Source: Clostridium algifaecis (GTDB lineage Bacteria; Bacillota; Clostridia; Clostridiales; Clostridiaceae). From it: a DNA stretch of 64,000 bases. A program made the translations under genes and the position numbers. The notes beneath the pieces were generated by a model. That model had not been told where the DNA came from and made no database searches. It worked only from the letters and a program-made list of their open reading frames with translations. Location of the stretch: contig NZ_JAGGLM010000010.1 of assembly GCF_017874415.1 (NCBI RefSeq), forward strand, positions 1 through 64,000, read 5' to 3'. This document shows positions 1 through 9,146 of this stretch, piece by piece (position 1 is the first letter of the stretch; every line of letters starts with the position of its first letter).

Positions 1-696
1 TTTTAGGAATAATGTCTTCCTCTAAGAGTTATCTGCACAAAAATAACATAACCAATATTTTTGAGCCAGCTTGAAATTAGTTTCCGAGCTTACTCAACTA
101 ATTTTATTATTAATATATACCTAATATATCTAAGCAAATGTTTACATTTTACAGGCTAGCCTATACTCTATTCACAAAAAATTAAAATAGATTTTCTTAC
201 TAGTTCATAGATGATATATATATAATTTTTAAATTGCCTAAATATAATTTAATAATAGCAGATCTATTTTTCAAAGTCAACATTAGTTTATATTTTATAC
301 AAATGTTTTAAAATTACTTCTTAAAACAAGCTATATATTAATTTTAATCTTTATAATCTTAAATTTCGTATATTATTATTAAAACAAATGTTATTATTTT
401 ATACTTTTGTCAATAGCCATATTTTCTTTACTTATAAAATTCAAAATCAGCAGCAAAATATTAATTTAATTAAAATATGCACTTTATTATGTAAAATTGT
501 AATATTGAAAACTTAAAGTTCCATTCATCGCCTTGAAAAAGTAAACCATCTCCATTATAATTGACTTGTATATTCAAGATGATAAGTAATTTTTGTAAAT
601 AATATCTTTAAATTAGTTTAAAAATCATTCTTAAATTGCATCAATTATTTAATTATACTTAATACATTGAATATAAATTTAGTTGAGAGGTTAGAC
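1..696. other. AT-rich non-coding stretch upstream of the first regulator
   Basis: No convincing gene is seen on either strand. The stretch is extremely AT-rich. It carries ACAAATGTT-type half-sites at about 299-311 and 381-393, and a looser one at 134-144, matching the box found at the cit, pckA and transporter promoters. They may be autoregulatory sites of the downstream SorC-type regulator. No confident -35/-10 pair could be assigned. Confidence 0.5.
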
Positions 697-1680
697 ATGA
701 TAGATGAATTTGAAAAAATAAATGAAGCTGAAAGATTAAATTTTCTTGCCGAGTTATCTTATATGTATTATGAATTAAATATGACTCAAAGCGAAATAGC
801 AAACAAATTATCTACTACCAGATTTAAAGTTTCTAAATTGCTTCAAGAAGCTCGTGATAAACATGTAGTAGAAATTACTATAAATAAACCACATAGTAGG
901 CTGCCTAGATTAGAAAATATTTTGAAGGAAAATTTTGGTTTAAAAGATGCATTGGTACTTGACAATAAAGTTCTTGCTTATGAAGAAACGTTAAATGCGC
1001 TTGGAAAATTAGGAGCTCAATATGTAGACAATTTAATTAGTGAAAACTCTATCATAGGCATACTTTGGGGTAAAACACTTTTAAATTTAATAAAGAATTT
1101 AAAACCTAAAAAGAAACTGCCAATAACTGTTGTACAAATAGTTGGTTCTGCTGCTAAAGATAATACTATTGTAGATTCTCAGGAACTTATGAGACGAACG
1201 GCAAATATATATGGAGGTAAATGTAAGTATTTATATGCTCCTCTTTATGTAGATAATGATTACGCAAGAAAAGCTCTCATGCATGAACCTGTATTAAGTG
1301 ATACAATATTCTTTGCAAATAAGTCAGATATAATTCTTACAGGAGTAGGAACAACGGATGCTATGTTCTCTTCTTCACTTTGGGCAAATTATTTAGAAAG
1401 AGTTAAGCAATATAATTTAGATGATCTAAAAGCTGTAGGATGTATTTATGGTCGTGTTTATAACGATCTGGGAGAAGAAATTGATATTGATATAAATCAA
1501 AAAGTCATAGGAATAGATACTTCTTCTATACGTCAAGCAAGTCATGTAATAGGCATTGCCGCAGGTAAATTTAAAGCAAAAGCAATTTTGGGAGCCCTAC
1601 GTGGAAAATATATAAATACGCTTATTACTGATGATGCTACAGCTTCAAAAGTACTTTCATTGGCAAAAATACAATTTTAA
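697..1680 (+). CDS. SorC/DeoR-family (CitI-like) transcriptional regulator, copy 1
   Basis: Probable ligand-responsive DNA-binding regulator of the citrate/malate genes. The N-terminal helix-turn-helix reads MTQSEIANKLSTTRFKVSKLL at roughly residues 28-48, followed by a long SorC-type sugar-phosphate-binding domain (GILWGKTLLNL, IILTGVG, and a C-terminal ALRGKYINTLITDD segment). An upstream in-frame ATG at 667 exists, but GAGAGG at 685-690 sits 6 nt before the ATG at 697, and the paralogue at 13704 has the same start context. That gives 327 aa. CitI of lactic acid bacteria belongs to this family and controls citrate lyase genes, so the role here is inferred from family and context. It faces the MatC-like transporter across a shared terminator. 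Confidence 0.85.
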   Translation: MIDEFEKINEAERLNFLAELSYMYYELNMTQSEIANKLSTTRFKVSKLLQEARDKHVVEITINKPHSRLPRLENILKENFGLKDALVLDNKVLAYEETLNALGKLGAQYVDNLISENSIIGILWGKTLLNLIKNLKPKKKLPITVVQIVGSAAKDNTIVDSQELMRRTANIYGGKCKYLYAPLYVDNDYARKALMHEPVLSDTIFFANKSDIILTGVGTTDAMFSSSLWANYLERVKQYNLDDLKAVGCIYGRVYNDLGEEIDIDINQKVIGIDTSSIRQASHVIGIAAGKFKAKAILGALRGKYINTLITDDATASKVLSLAKIQF

Positions 1681-1713
1681 AATTATATAATCTATAGAAA
1701 AGCTATATAAGAT

Positions 1714-1758
1714 AAAAAAAGAATGGAATCTTCATTGGTGAAGATTCCATTCTTTTTT
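1714..1758. terminator. Bidirectional rho-independent terminator
   Basis: Long hairpin with arms of about 19 nt (AAAAAAGAATGGAATCTTC and its complement) around a 6-nt loop. It is flanked by an A run on one side and a T run on the other, so it can stop both the regulator (+) and the convergent transporter (-). A diverged second copy lies at 3641-3683. Confidence 0.85.
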
Positions 1759-1785
1759 AATGTTTTCATTCAATTTTAATATAGT

Positions 1786-3090
1786 TTATTTAATAGTAGT
1801 AACAAGTGAAATAATTATACTTACCACTGTTGCAATTCCCATACACATAGGAGCTGCAATGAAAAGCAGTCTTGGGAATAACTTATTACGTTCTTCTTCA
1901 TCTGAACAAGAACCTAATACAATGCTTCCACCAGAGGAGAAAGGTGAAATAGAAGCTGACTGTGCACCAATAACAATACAAATGAACAGGATAGCAGGGC
2001 TTATACCTGTCGCTTGTGCAATGGATGGAACAGCTGGGAAAAGTGCAGGAACAACAACGCCAAGAGTACTACTAATAGCTGCCATCAATCCTCCTACTAT
2101 ACTAAGTACTATAGGTACTGCAAAAGCAGGTAAATTACCACTGATCCAGCTTGCAAGTAATTTTATAGTTCCTGCCTTGATTGCAACCGATATTAACATT
2201 CCAACACCGCAAATCATAATAAGAGTACTCCATGGAACCTTTGCAATAGCTGCTTTCTGATCAGCAATCTTAAGCATTAAAACAATAATTGAGAAAATAA
2301 TTGAAACAAGTCCAACATCCATTTTAGAATTTATAAAAGTAATAACTGCATTTTTAGGAATAACTAAATGTAAAACTGGAGGTACAAGAACTATAAGTAC
2401 CATAGCAATAATAAGATAAAGATTGATTTTCTGATTTTTATCAAATGGCTCTGGTTTTTTTATATCTAATGTTTTGCCCATATTCCTTAAATTTTTTGAG
2501 AATATTACAAAAGCTAGAATTAATAGAATAGGAACAATCATAGTAATAATAAAGATATACGCTGTATACACAAATGATAGATCTTTAAATCCTGCTGATT
2601 CAATAAAACTTTTAAATACAATACCACATCCACTTGTCATGAAATTAGCACCTGCTAATGAACCATAACTTAAAATAATTGATCCTACCATTGTGCTCAT
2701 GCCTGTCTCTTTACAAAGTAATAGCGTAAGTGGAGCTAAAAATACCATTACCGTAAAGTAGCCTGCACCTAACCCCGAAATTAATACTGCTGCAAAGAAA
2801 ATAACAAATGGAAGTAATTTCGGCATTTTTCGACATTTATATAAAATGTGCAAAGAAAGTTTTTCCAATGTACCGTTTACAAGAGCAAAATTGTAAAAAA
2901 GTGAAACTGAAAAAATTACGAAAAAAATACTGATTGGCCACATTGCGATAACCTGTGAAGCCTTTAAATTTAAAACAAAACAACCAATTATGTACGCAAA
3001 TCCCATAGCAAAAAATCCTGTATTAATCTTTGTTTTATAACCTAGTGCAATAGAAATTAATATTGCCAACACTACAATTAAACTTATCAT
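1786..3090 (-). CDS. MatC-like (ion transporter superfamily) di/tricarboxylate transporter
   Basis: Polytopic inner-membrane permease of 434 aa with about 11-12 hydrophobic segments. It resembles the MatC/dicarboxylate carrier branch of the ion transporter superfamily: two repeated halves, an SLAGANFMTSG stretch near the centre and an AQSASISPFSSGG stretch near the C-terminus. The likely cargo is citrate, malate, malonate or another carboxylate, inferred from the adjacent citrate-lyase island; the exact substrate cannot be read. GGAGGAAGTATCT precedes the ATG at 3090. Its promoter at 3294-3322 carries the same box as the cit and pckA promoters, so it is probably in the same regulon. Confidence 0.75.
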   Translation of the reverse strand: MISLIVVLAILISIALGYKTKINTGFFAMGFAYIIGCFVLNLKASQVIAMWPISIFFVIFSVSLFYNFALVNGTLEKLSLHILYKCRKMPKLLPFVIFFAAVLISGLGAGYFTVMVFLAPLTLLLCKETGMSTMVGSIILSYGSLAGANFMTSGCGIVFKSFIESAGFKDLSFVYTAYIFIITMIVPILLILAFVIFSKNLRNMGKTLDIKKPEPFDKNQKINLYLIIAMVLIVLVPPVLHLVIPKNAVITFINSKMDVGLVSIIFSIIVLMLKIADQKAAIAKVPWSTLIMICGVGMLISVAIKAGTIKLLASWISGNLPAFAVPIVLSIVGGLMAAISSTLGVVVPALFPAVPSIAQATGISPAILFICIVIGAQSASISPFSSGGSIVLGSCSDEEERNKLFPRLLFIAAPMCMGIATVVSIIISLVTTIK

Positions 3091-3293
3091 AGATACTTCC
3101 TCCCAAGAATAAATAGTTTATAAAATGCTTTTATAAATCTTGCATATGTATAATATTTAATAAATTAATTTATTTTCTATAAAACGATTTCTTTCGTCAC
3201 ATATTTTCCTGTTAATTTCTCATCTCCTTTTTTTCAGCAGTCTCAATAATGAGCTTATGCCTTTCTTCTTGTTCTATCATCATAATAATATTT

Positions 3294-3328
3294 ATTATAG
3301 CAACTTTTTCTTTTCCTGTCAAAACATT
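3294..3328 (-). promoter_or_regulatory. SigmaA promoter with overlapping AACAAATGTT operator (transporter)
   Basis: Read on the minus strand: a perfect -35 TTGACA (3317-3322), 17 bp, then a perfect -10 TATAAT (3294-3299). The -35 is fused to the upstream box AACAAATGTT (complement at 3320-3332). The same fusion occurs upstream of the malic enzyme and pckA genes. The mRNA leader before the transporter ATG would be about 195 nt. Confidence 0.7.
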
Positions 3329-3617
3329 TGTTAAAAATAAAATCATATGTTTAATTAAATTAGTGAGTCTTTAACGCATGTCATATTTTAAAGAGCTTTA
3401 TACTGCTATATTTTTGCTATCAAATACTATCTTGCCTATCATATGTAAATAAATCAATCATTTGTGTATAGTACAGCTTAAATATAAATAATTTATTAAC
3501 TGTGTTATTTATAACAGCATACCTAGATTTATGTAAATCAATCTAGATATGTTTCCAAAATACATTGCTTTGCTAAGTTAAAACTTTTGATGTATTTACG
3601 GATGTGTCTATAGCGAT

Positions 3618-3727
3618 CATAGAAAAACTATATAAAATAAAAAAGAATGGAACCTACATTAGTTAATATTCCATTCTTTTTTAATATTTTCATTAAATTT
3701 TAATATAATAATTTAACAGTATTAATA
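3618..3727. repeat. Diverged duplicate of the 1691-1803 terminator region
   Basis: About 110 bp align almost without gaps to 1691-1803: the lead-in AGAAAAACTATATAAAATA, the hairpin GAATGGAA...TTCCATTC with T run, the following AATATTTTCATTAAATTTTAATATA, and even what would be the last codons of the transporter (a VINTVK-like end matching SLVTTIK). It looks like the leftover 3' end of a second transporter copy with its terminator; the rest of that copy is gone. Confidence 0.7.
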
Positions 3728-3757
3728 CATATGTTTTAAATGGCATAAATTCAATAG

Positions 3758-3835
3758 TTGTCTATGGAACTATAAGGTACAACATGGGCCTTATTCTAAA
3801 TAGCTATACTTAATCCAATTTACTGTCCGTATGTC
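3758..3835 (+). mobile_element. Remnant of IS4-like element (inverted copy)
   Basis: Roughly 70 bp (around TTATTCTAAATAGCTATA at 3791-3808) match, in inverted orientation and with scattered substitutions, the segment at about 5870-5917 that belongs to the IS4-like transposase remnant on the other side of gntP. Both copies translate to a KVxHxPYSK-stop-L segment in the same frame. Too short and decayed to define ends. Confidence 0.5.
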
Positions 3836-4041
3836 AGATATGCTGTTAAGCTTTATTGTGGTACTCAGCATCGACAAGTAAAATATCTTAATAATATCAT
3901 CAAGTGAAACCATTGCTTGATTAAATAAATTGTCAAATCCATATTAAAATTTAAGGTACTTTTTTTGCGAATAGATCCATCAGAAGAGGATTCAACAAAG
4001 AGAACTTCTTTAAAAACTTTCTTTGTCTTTTTCTTTAATTT

Positions 4042-5475
4042 TTAAAAATGAGGCATGAAATTAAGCAATAGTGTCATAGCCAATCCAACCAGTCCTACGA
4101 TTGATTGGACAACAGTAATAGTTTTAAAGGTTTCACCCATTGACATACTAAAGGACTCCTTTACTAACCAAAAGCCCGCATGATTTGCGTAGTTAAAGAA
4201 TAATGATCCTGAGCCAATGGCAATTACTAATAATTCCTTGCTAACACTCGGATTAGCCGCAGCAAGAGGTGCTAACAAGCCGGTTGCCCCAACAATTCCT
4301 ACAGTAGCAGACCCTGTTGAGATAGATAATAAAGCAGCAATCAGCCATCCTAATGCAATAGGAGAAACATGTATTCCCGATGAAAGGTGGTTAATAGCGG
4401 TTCCAACGTTGGAATTAGTAAGCACCTTTGCAAAGGCACCACCACCAGCGATAATTAATAAGATTCCGGCAATTGGTTTGAGACTAGCGCCGAGTTCATC
4501 ATGAAGTTTTTTGGTGTCTACTCCACGCCCATATCCCAAAAATATTATTCCTATTAATAGTCCAATTAATAAAGCCATTACTGGATCGCCAATGAATCCT
4601 GTTATTTTATTAAACAAGACCGCTTGTTTAAACAATGTTTTTGCAATTGCACTTGACAACATCATTAACATTGGCAATAATGCAACGATAAATGAAGTTA
4701 CTGCTGAAACAGGATGTTCAACGGTTGCAGCAATATATTTTGAAGCGTCATCTAAATTTGAAGTTTTTTCTTGTGAAGCGACTGAAGATGCCGCATATAG
4801 TTCTAACAGTTGTTTATCAGGACGAACTGTCATCCGTGGTGCAATAAATTCACCATATACCGGGCCTGCAATAATTACTGCAGGGATTGCACAGATAATA
4901 CCATAAATCAATGTAATGCCAAGATTTGCTTTGAGACCTGCAATGGCAGTCAAAGGACCAGGGTGCGGCGGAACCATACCATGCATTGTTGCCAAGGCTG
5001 CTATAACCGGAACTCCAATATGAATATATGCTGATCCTTTTATCTTCCCTTGCTTTTCAAGTTTCGCAGCAACACTAAATACTATTGGTAAAAGCATAAT
5101 TAATCCTACTTCAAAGAACATTGGAATTCCGATAATAAATGCAACCGCACTCATGAACCATGGTAAAGTTCTGTCGCTAGAACCTTTTAGGATTGTTGAA
5201 GCAATTTTGTCACTTGCACCTGAAACGCTTAATAGTTTTCCTATCATTGCCCCAAGTGCAACTTGCAATCCTACCCCTCCTAGTGTACCTCCAGCACCAT
5301 CTGTAATTGATTTTACTATTTTATTCATATCTAGGCCAGATGTAAGTCCTACACCAACTGAAACTACCAATAGAGCTACCATAGGATGTAAATGTAATTT
5401 TGAAACAATGAGAAGTACCAACACCACAACGCTGCATAACGCAATAGTAAGCAATAAAATATCATGACCTGTCAT
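4042..5475 (-). CDS. GntP-family gluconate/organic acid:H+ symporter
   Basis: Membrane permease of 477 aa with about 12-14 hydrophobic segments. Family signatures are GIPMFFEVGLIMLLPI near residues 115-130, an HPGPLTAI loop near 170, and ATVGIVGATGLLAP near 395-408. GntP proteins import gluconate, idonate, glycerate or related hydroxy acids with protons; the substrate here is open. AGAGGTG precedes the ATG. In sampled lines the gene is clearly GC-richer than the MatC-like gene (one 60-nt line is 53% G+C). It is flanked by inverted IS4-like remnants, which suggests horizontal acquisition. No clear terminator follows. Confidence 0.85.
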   Translation of the reverse strand: MTGHDILLLTIALCSVVVLVLLIVSKLHLHPMVALLVVSVGVGLTSGLDMNKIVKSITDGAGGTLGGVGLQVALGAMIGKLLSVSGASDKIASTILKGSSDRTLPWFMSAVAFIIGIPMFFEVGLIMLLPIVFSVAAKLEKQGKIKGSAYIHIGVPVIAALATMHGMVPPHPGPLTAIAGLKANLGITLIYGIICAIPAVIIAGPVYGEFIAPRMTVRPDKQLLELYAASSVASQEKTSNLDDASKYIAATVEHPVSAVTSFIVALLPMLMMLSSAIAKTLFKQAVLFNKITGFIGDPVMALLIGLLIGIIFLGYGRGVDTKKLHDELGASLKPIAGILLIIAGGGAFAKVLTNSNVGTAINHLSSGIHVSPIALGWLIAALLSISTGSATVGIVGATGLLAPLAAANPSVSKELLVIAIGSGSLFFNYANHAGFWLVKESFSMSMGETFKTITVVQSIVGLVGLAMTLLLNFMPHF

Positions 5476-5699
5476 TAAATATTCACCTCTTATTAAATTT
5501 TAATATTGTATTCGAAAACTTATAAAGTTTCATTTTTCTACATAACCAACACTGGTGATTTTTTTATTTCACCTCAAAAGCTTTCTTGCTTTAAAATTAT
5601 ACTATGCAAAAATATATTTGTATGTATTAATAAAAAATAATACTTGGTTTTTTGAAATTACCTGTTACGTATACGGTTACCATGCTTCGTTTTCTCATT

Positions 5700-6300
5700 C
5701 TGATGAATTTTAAATGAGTGACCAGTATGCATTTCCGCCTATGACTCTCACTGAAAGACTGGTTAAAAGGGCGATCAAGTATTCCGATGCTAAACTCCTT
5801 GATTCAATTAAAACTTTCATAAACCTTATCCTCAAAGTGCTTTTAGTTCTACTTTCCCATGACCTATGGATAGTAAGATGGATCAGTTATAGCTATTTAG
5901 AATAAGGCTCATGTCTTACCTTATATTCCTATCCAAGATTATCCATGGATTTAAATAAATCTATGCTCTTAAAGCCTCTATTTGATAGCAATAAAAACTT
6001 TCTAAATATATTGCCTAAAAATTTCATTAAATTCTGGTATTCCTTGTTTTATATGTTCAAAACTCTTGTTAACCTTTTCATTGCATTTAAATTTTTTATA
6101 CCATATTGGTACTGCTACCGCCTCCATGGTATTTGTTCTTAAGTGCGTTAGGTAAATTTATAATCATAGAATCTACTATTTGGATTGAAATATCTTCTTT
6201 TGATTTTAATCTAGCTTGCAATTGTATTATACTCAGTTTATATAGTATCTGTATTATTTCTTCAATAAAGCAATAATACAGATACTCTGATTTTACTGTA
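5700..6300 (-). pseudogene. Degenerate IS4-family transposase
   Basis: Minus-strand reading in shifting frames gives recognisable IS4-type transposase pieces: IVDSMIINLPNALKNKY (first DDE aspartate block), then HGGGSST, then after a frameshift an AVPIWYKKFKC block and QGIPEFNEIF, then after a stop LFKSMDNLG, which resembles the DLGYF...LKxMDxLG region. Several stops and at least two frameshifts make it inactive. The wider region 5476-6352 holds no other gene. A matching short inverted fragment lies at 3758-3835. Confidence 0.6.
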
Positions 6301-6352
6301 GGCTTTCTTCGTTAAAGACAGTGCTTTCATTATTCATTGAATTCTATCCTCT

Positions 6353-7894
6353 TTACTTTACCTGCCTTATAACATCTATGATTGAACCATCTCTGTATTC
6401 AACAAGTCCTACAATCTTATCAGTATATTCTATTTTTTCTGGCTTTCCTGTTGCTTTTTCTGCTTTTTCTCTTAATTCTTCTATTGTAACAACTGGAAGT
6501 TTTGCAGTTTTAAATCTTTCAATTAAATCCTGTCTCTTTGGATTTACAGCAATTCCTCTATCAGTTACTAATACATCTATAGTTTCACCTGGAGTTATTA
6601 CGGTAGTTACTTTTTCAACTACTGTTGGTATTCTTCCCCTTACAAGTGGTGCAACTATCATGGAAAGTTTTGCTCCTGCTGCCGTATCACAGTGTCCACC
6701 AGATGCTCCTCTTATTACTCCATCAGATCCTGTTATAACATTGACATTAAAATCTGTGTCAATTTCAAGTGCACTTAATATAACTACATCTAGTTTATTT
6801 GCAATGCAGCCTTTATTATGAGGATTTGCATACATTGATGCATCTATTTCAAAATGATTCGGATCTTCTCCAATAGATTTTGCAGACTTTAAATCAAAGC
6901 TCTGAACATCATATAATTTTGAAATTAATCCTTCTTTCATCATTTCTACAAATTGACCAGTAATTCCGCCAAGACCAAAGCTTGCTTTTATATTTCTTTC
7001 TTTCATTTCACTTTTTAAGAATCTTCCAACTGCCAATGCTGCTCCACCTGAACCACTCTGTATAGAAAATCCATTTTTAAAATATCCTGAAACTTCTATA
7101 GCTTTTGCGGCATATTTAGCAATCAAAAGTTCTCTTGGGTTCTTTGTATATCTTGTAGCTCCTGAAATTATTCCATTAGGATCTCCAATTGCATCAACTT
7201 TTACAATGTAATCTACATCATTTTGAAATATACTTGCTGGTACATTTGGATATTCTACTAAGTTATCCGTAATAAGTACAACTTTATCTGCATACTGTAC
7301 ATCTATCTTGGCATATCCAAGAGAACCACAAAATGATTTTCCTTTAAATCCGCTGGCATTACCGTATTCATCACAGCTTGGTGCTCCTAAAAATGCTACA
7401 TCAATTTTTAAATCTCCTGCTTCTATTGCTCTAGCACGTCCACCATGTGAACGAATTATAATTGGAGTATCAAGTATTCCGTGAGATATAGCTTCAGCTA
7501 ATGGTCCTCTAACACCACTTGTTATAATCTTTGTTACAACTCCGTTTTTTATATGTTCTATAAGTGGTTTATGAACTTTATTAAGTGAACTTGAAGCTAC
7601 TGTTAAATTCTTTATTCCAAGCTTTGCAATTACATCAAGTACCATATTTAGTATGTAATCACCTTCTCTTAAGTGATGGTGAAATGAAATTGTCATTCCA
7701 TCTTTAAGTCCGCTTTTCTTAACAGCTTCTTCTATACTTTCCAATACTTTATTTTCTCCTGGTAACACTGCTGATATTTTTCTACCATATCTACGTTTAT
7801 TTGGGACAAAATCAAATGGTCCATTATATGGTCTAAGCTTTCCTATTCCTTCTATACTTTCTGGTATTTCTCTTCCTATTTTATTCTTAAGCAA
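6353..7894 (-). CDS. citF: Citrate lyase alpha subunit (citrate CoA-transferase)
   Basis: CitF, 513 aa, exchanges the acetyl group on the acyl carrier subunit for citrate, forming citryl-ACP; EC 2.8.3.10. The length is typical, and the sequence has CitF blocks such as SFHHHLREGDYILN near residues 70-83, GASGGHCDTAAGAK near 395-408 and VTDRGIAVNP in the C-terminal third. It starts with TTG at 7894, behind GGAGGG, and overlaps the end of citE by 8 nt, indicating translational coupling. It is the last gene of the malic enzyme-citC-citD-citE-citF run. No strong terminator is visible behind it. Confidence 0.95.
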   Translation of the reverse strand: MLKNKIGREIPESIEGIGKLRPYNGPFDFVPNKRRYGRKISAVLPGENKVLESIEEAVKKSGLKDGMTISFHHHLREGDYILNMVLDVIAKLGIKNLTVASSSLNKVHKPLIEHIKNGVVTKIITSGVRGPLAEAISHGILDTPIIIRSHGGRARAIEAGDLKIDVAFLGAPSCDEYGNASGFKGKSFCGSLGYAKIDVQYADKVVLITDNLVEYPNVPASIFQNDVDYIVKVDAIGDPNGIISGATRYTKNPRELLIAKYAAKAIEVSGYFKNGFSIQSGSGGAALAVGRFLKSEMKERNIKASFGLGGITGQFVEMMKEGLISKLYDVQSFDLKSAKSIGEDPNHFEIDASMYANPHNKGCIANKLDVVILSALEIDTDFNVNVITGSDGVIRGASGGHCDTAAGAKLSMIVAPLVRGRIPTVVEKVTTVITPGETIDVLVTDRGIAVNPKRQDLIERFKTAKLPVVTIEELREKAEKATGKPEKIEYTDKIVGLVEYRDGSIIDVIRQVK

Positions 7895-8789
7895 TTTCGT
7901 TCCCTCCTTCAGATATGTTAATACCTGCTGCTTCAGCTAACATTAATGCCCTTTGAGCTCTTTCAATAATTGGCTTGTCTACCATTTTTCCATTTAATGA
8001 AACTACTCCTGATCCTCTCTTTTTGGCATCTTCAGCAGCTCTTATTACACGAATTGACTTGTTTATTTCTTTTTCTGAAGGTGTATATATCTCATGTACC
8101 GGATCAATCTGTCTTGGATTTATTACTGATTTTCCGTCAAATCCCAATTGCTTGATAAGTTTAGTTTCATTTGCAAATCCTTCTTCATTATTTACATCTG
8201 AGTATACTGTATCAAAGCAATATATTCCAGCTGCTCTTGCTGCTAGTACAATCTGGCTTCTTGCTGCTAAAAGTTCTATTCCTTCTGGTGAACGTGTTGT
8301 CTTTAAGTTTGTAACAAAATCTTCTGCACCTATAGCTATTCCCATAAGTCTAGGACTTGCAGTTGCAATATCATATGCATTTAAAACTCCTATAGCACTT
8401 TCTACTGCTGCCATCATTTTTGTAGTTCCTACTTCTATTCCTGCTTCTTTTTCTATTCTCGCAATTTCTTTTTCTACATCTAAGATGTCCTGTGCAGTTT
8501 CTGTCTTAGGAAGTCTTATAACATCTGGTTGCGCTCTAACTATAGCCTCTAAATCTTCAATTCCAAAAGGTGTATCCAAACCATTTATTCTTACTACTGT
8601 TTCTGTTCCTTCATAGTCAATAGTTTTAAGTGCATTATATACTAAAAATCTAGCTGTATCCTTTTCATTTAAAGAAACTGAATCTTCCAAATCAAACATT
8701 AATGAATCTGCACCATAAATTTGGGCATCTTTTATCATTCCAGGATTATTTCCTGGTACATACATCATAGTTCTTCTTAGTTTGTACAT
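7887..8789 (-). CDS. citE: Citrate lyase beta subunit (citryl-ACP lyase)
   Basis: CitE, 300 aa, cleaves citryl-ACP to acetyl-ACP and oxaloacetate; EC 4.1.3.34. It belongs to the HpcH/HpaI aldolase-citrate lyase TIM-barrel family. Visible family blocks are MYVPGNNPGMIKDA, SLMFDLEDSV (acidic cluster), VIRLPKTE, MMAAVESAIGV and IGAEDFVTNL, with GFDGKSVINPRQI towards the C-terminus. The ATG overlaps the citD stop codon as TAATG, so the subunits are made in coupled fashion. Confidence 0.96.
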   Translation of the reverse strand: MYKLRRTMMYVPGNNPGMIKDAQIYGADSLMFDLEDSVSLNEKDTARFLVYNALKTIDYEGTETVVRINGLDTPFGIEDLEAIVRAQPDVIRLPKTETAQDILDVEKEIARIEKEAGIEVGTTKMMAAVESAIGVLNAYDIATASPRLMGIAIGAEDFVTNLKTTRSPEGIELLAARSQIVLAARAAGIYCFDTVYSDVNNEEGFANETKLIKQLGFDGKSVINPRQIDPVHEIYTPSEKEINKSIRVIRAAEDAKKRGSGVVSLNGKMVDKPIIERAQRALMLAEAAGINISEGGNEIA

Positions 8790-9085
8790 TATATATCAGC
8801 CCCCCAATTAAAGTAAGTTTCTCCTGCAGCTCTCATTACTGCTGCCTCAACTCTAGATTTTATAACACAATCCAGTGCTCCCTTGTCATTAGCACGTACA
8901 ATAGCACTTTTTACTTTCAAAGCCTCCAATGTACTTTTTATAACTGATTTTATCTGCTTTCCAAATTGTTTTTCTACAGAACTTTTTAAATCTATAGAAA
9001 TATCGCCTGCTGGATTTGGTTCTACTGTAACTGATATATCACTTGATTCTAATGTACCAGCCATAGCAATTTTATTTATTTCCAT
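8789..9085 (-). CDS. citD: Citrate lyase gamma subunit (acyl carrier protein)
   Basis: CitD, 98 aa, carries the phosphoribosyl-dephospho-CoA prosthetic group that bears acetyl or citryl groups in the lyase complex. The attachment serine is Ser14 in the conserved AGTLESSD block. Length is normal. AGGAGG lies just ahead of the ATG. The group is built and attached by CitG (14735-15601) and CitX (30007-30630), both encoded elsewhere in the window. Confidence 0.96.
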   Translation of the reverse strand: MEINKIAMAGTLESSDISVTVEPNPAGDISIDLKSSVEKQFGKQIKSVIKSTLEALKVKSAIVRANDKGALDCVIKSRVEAAVMRAAGETYFNWGADI

Positions 9086-9146
9086 TGCTCTGCCTCCTAG
9101 ATAAATTATGTTTATATTTATTTAAAACAGCCTTAATTACTGTTAT

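Larger units (their letters stand above)
3091..4041. other. Intergenic region with decayed duplications between the two permeases
   Basis: No intact gene. Contents in order: the transporter leader and promoter (to about 3335), a featureless AT-rich stretch (3340-3610), a diverged copy of the regulator/transporter terminator region (3618-3727), and a short plus-strand remnant matching the IS4-like element near 5870-5917 (3758-3835). The remaining 200 bp before gntP show nothing recognisable. Confidence 0.6.

Noticed and set aside
1760-2260. Plus-strand ORF of 166 codons opposite the MatC-like gene
   Set aside because: Antisense shadow of a gene with clear family blocks; no ribosome binding site and it starts in the terminator.
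3212-3346. 44-codon minus-strand ORF within the transporter leader (ending in EERHKLIIETAEKKEMRN)
   Set aside because: No ribosome binding site, and it contains the -35/-10 promoter pair; more likely leader DNA that is open by chance.
5714-6142. Two plus-strand ORFs between gntP and citF
   Set aside because: They are the reverse of the IS4-like transposase remnant, which makes sense only on the minus strand.
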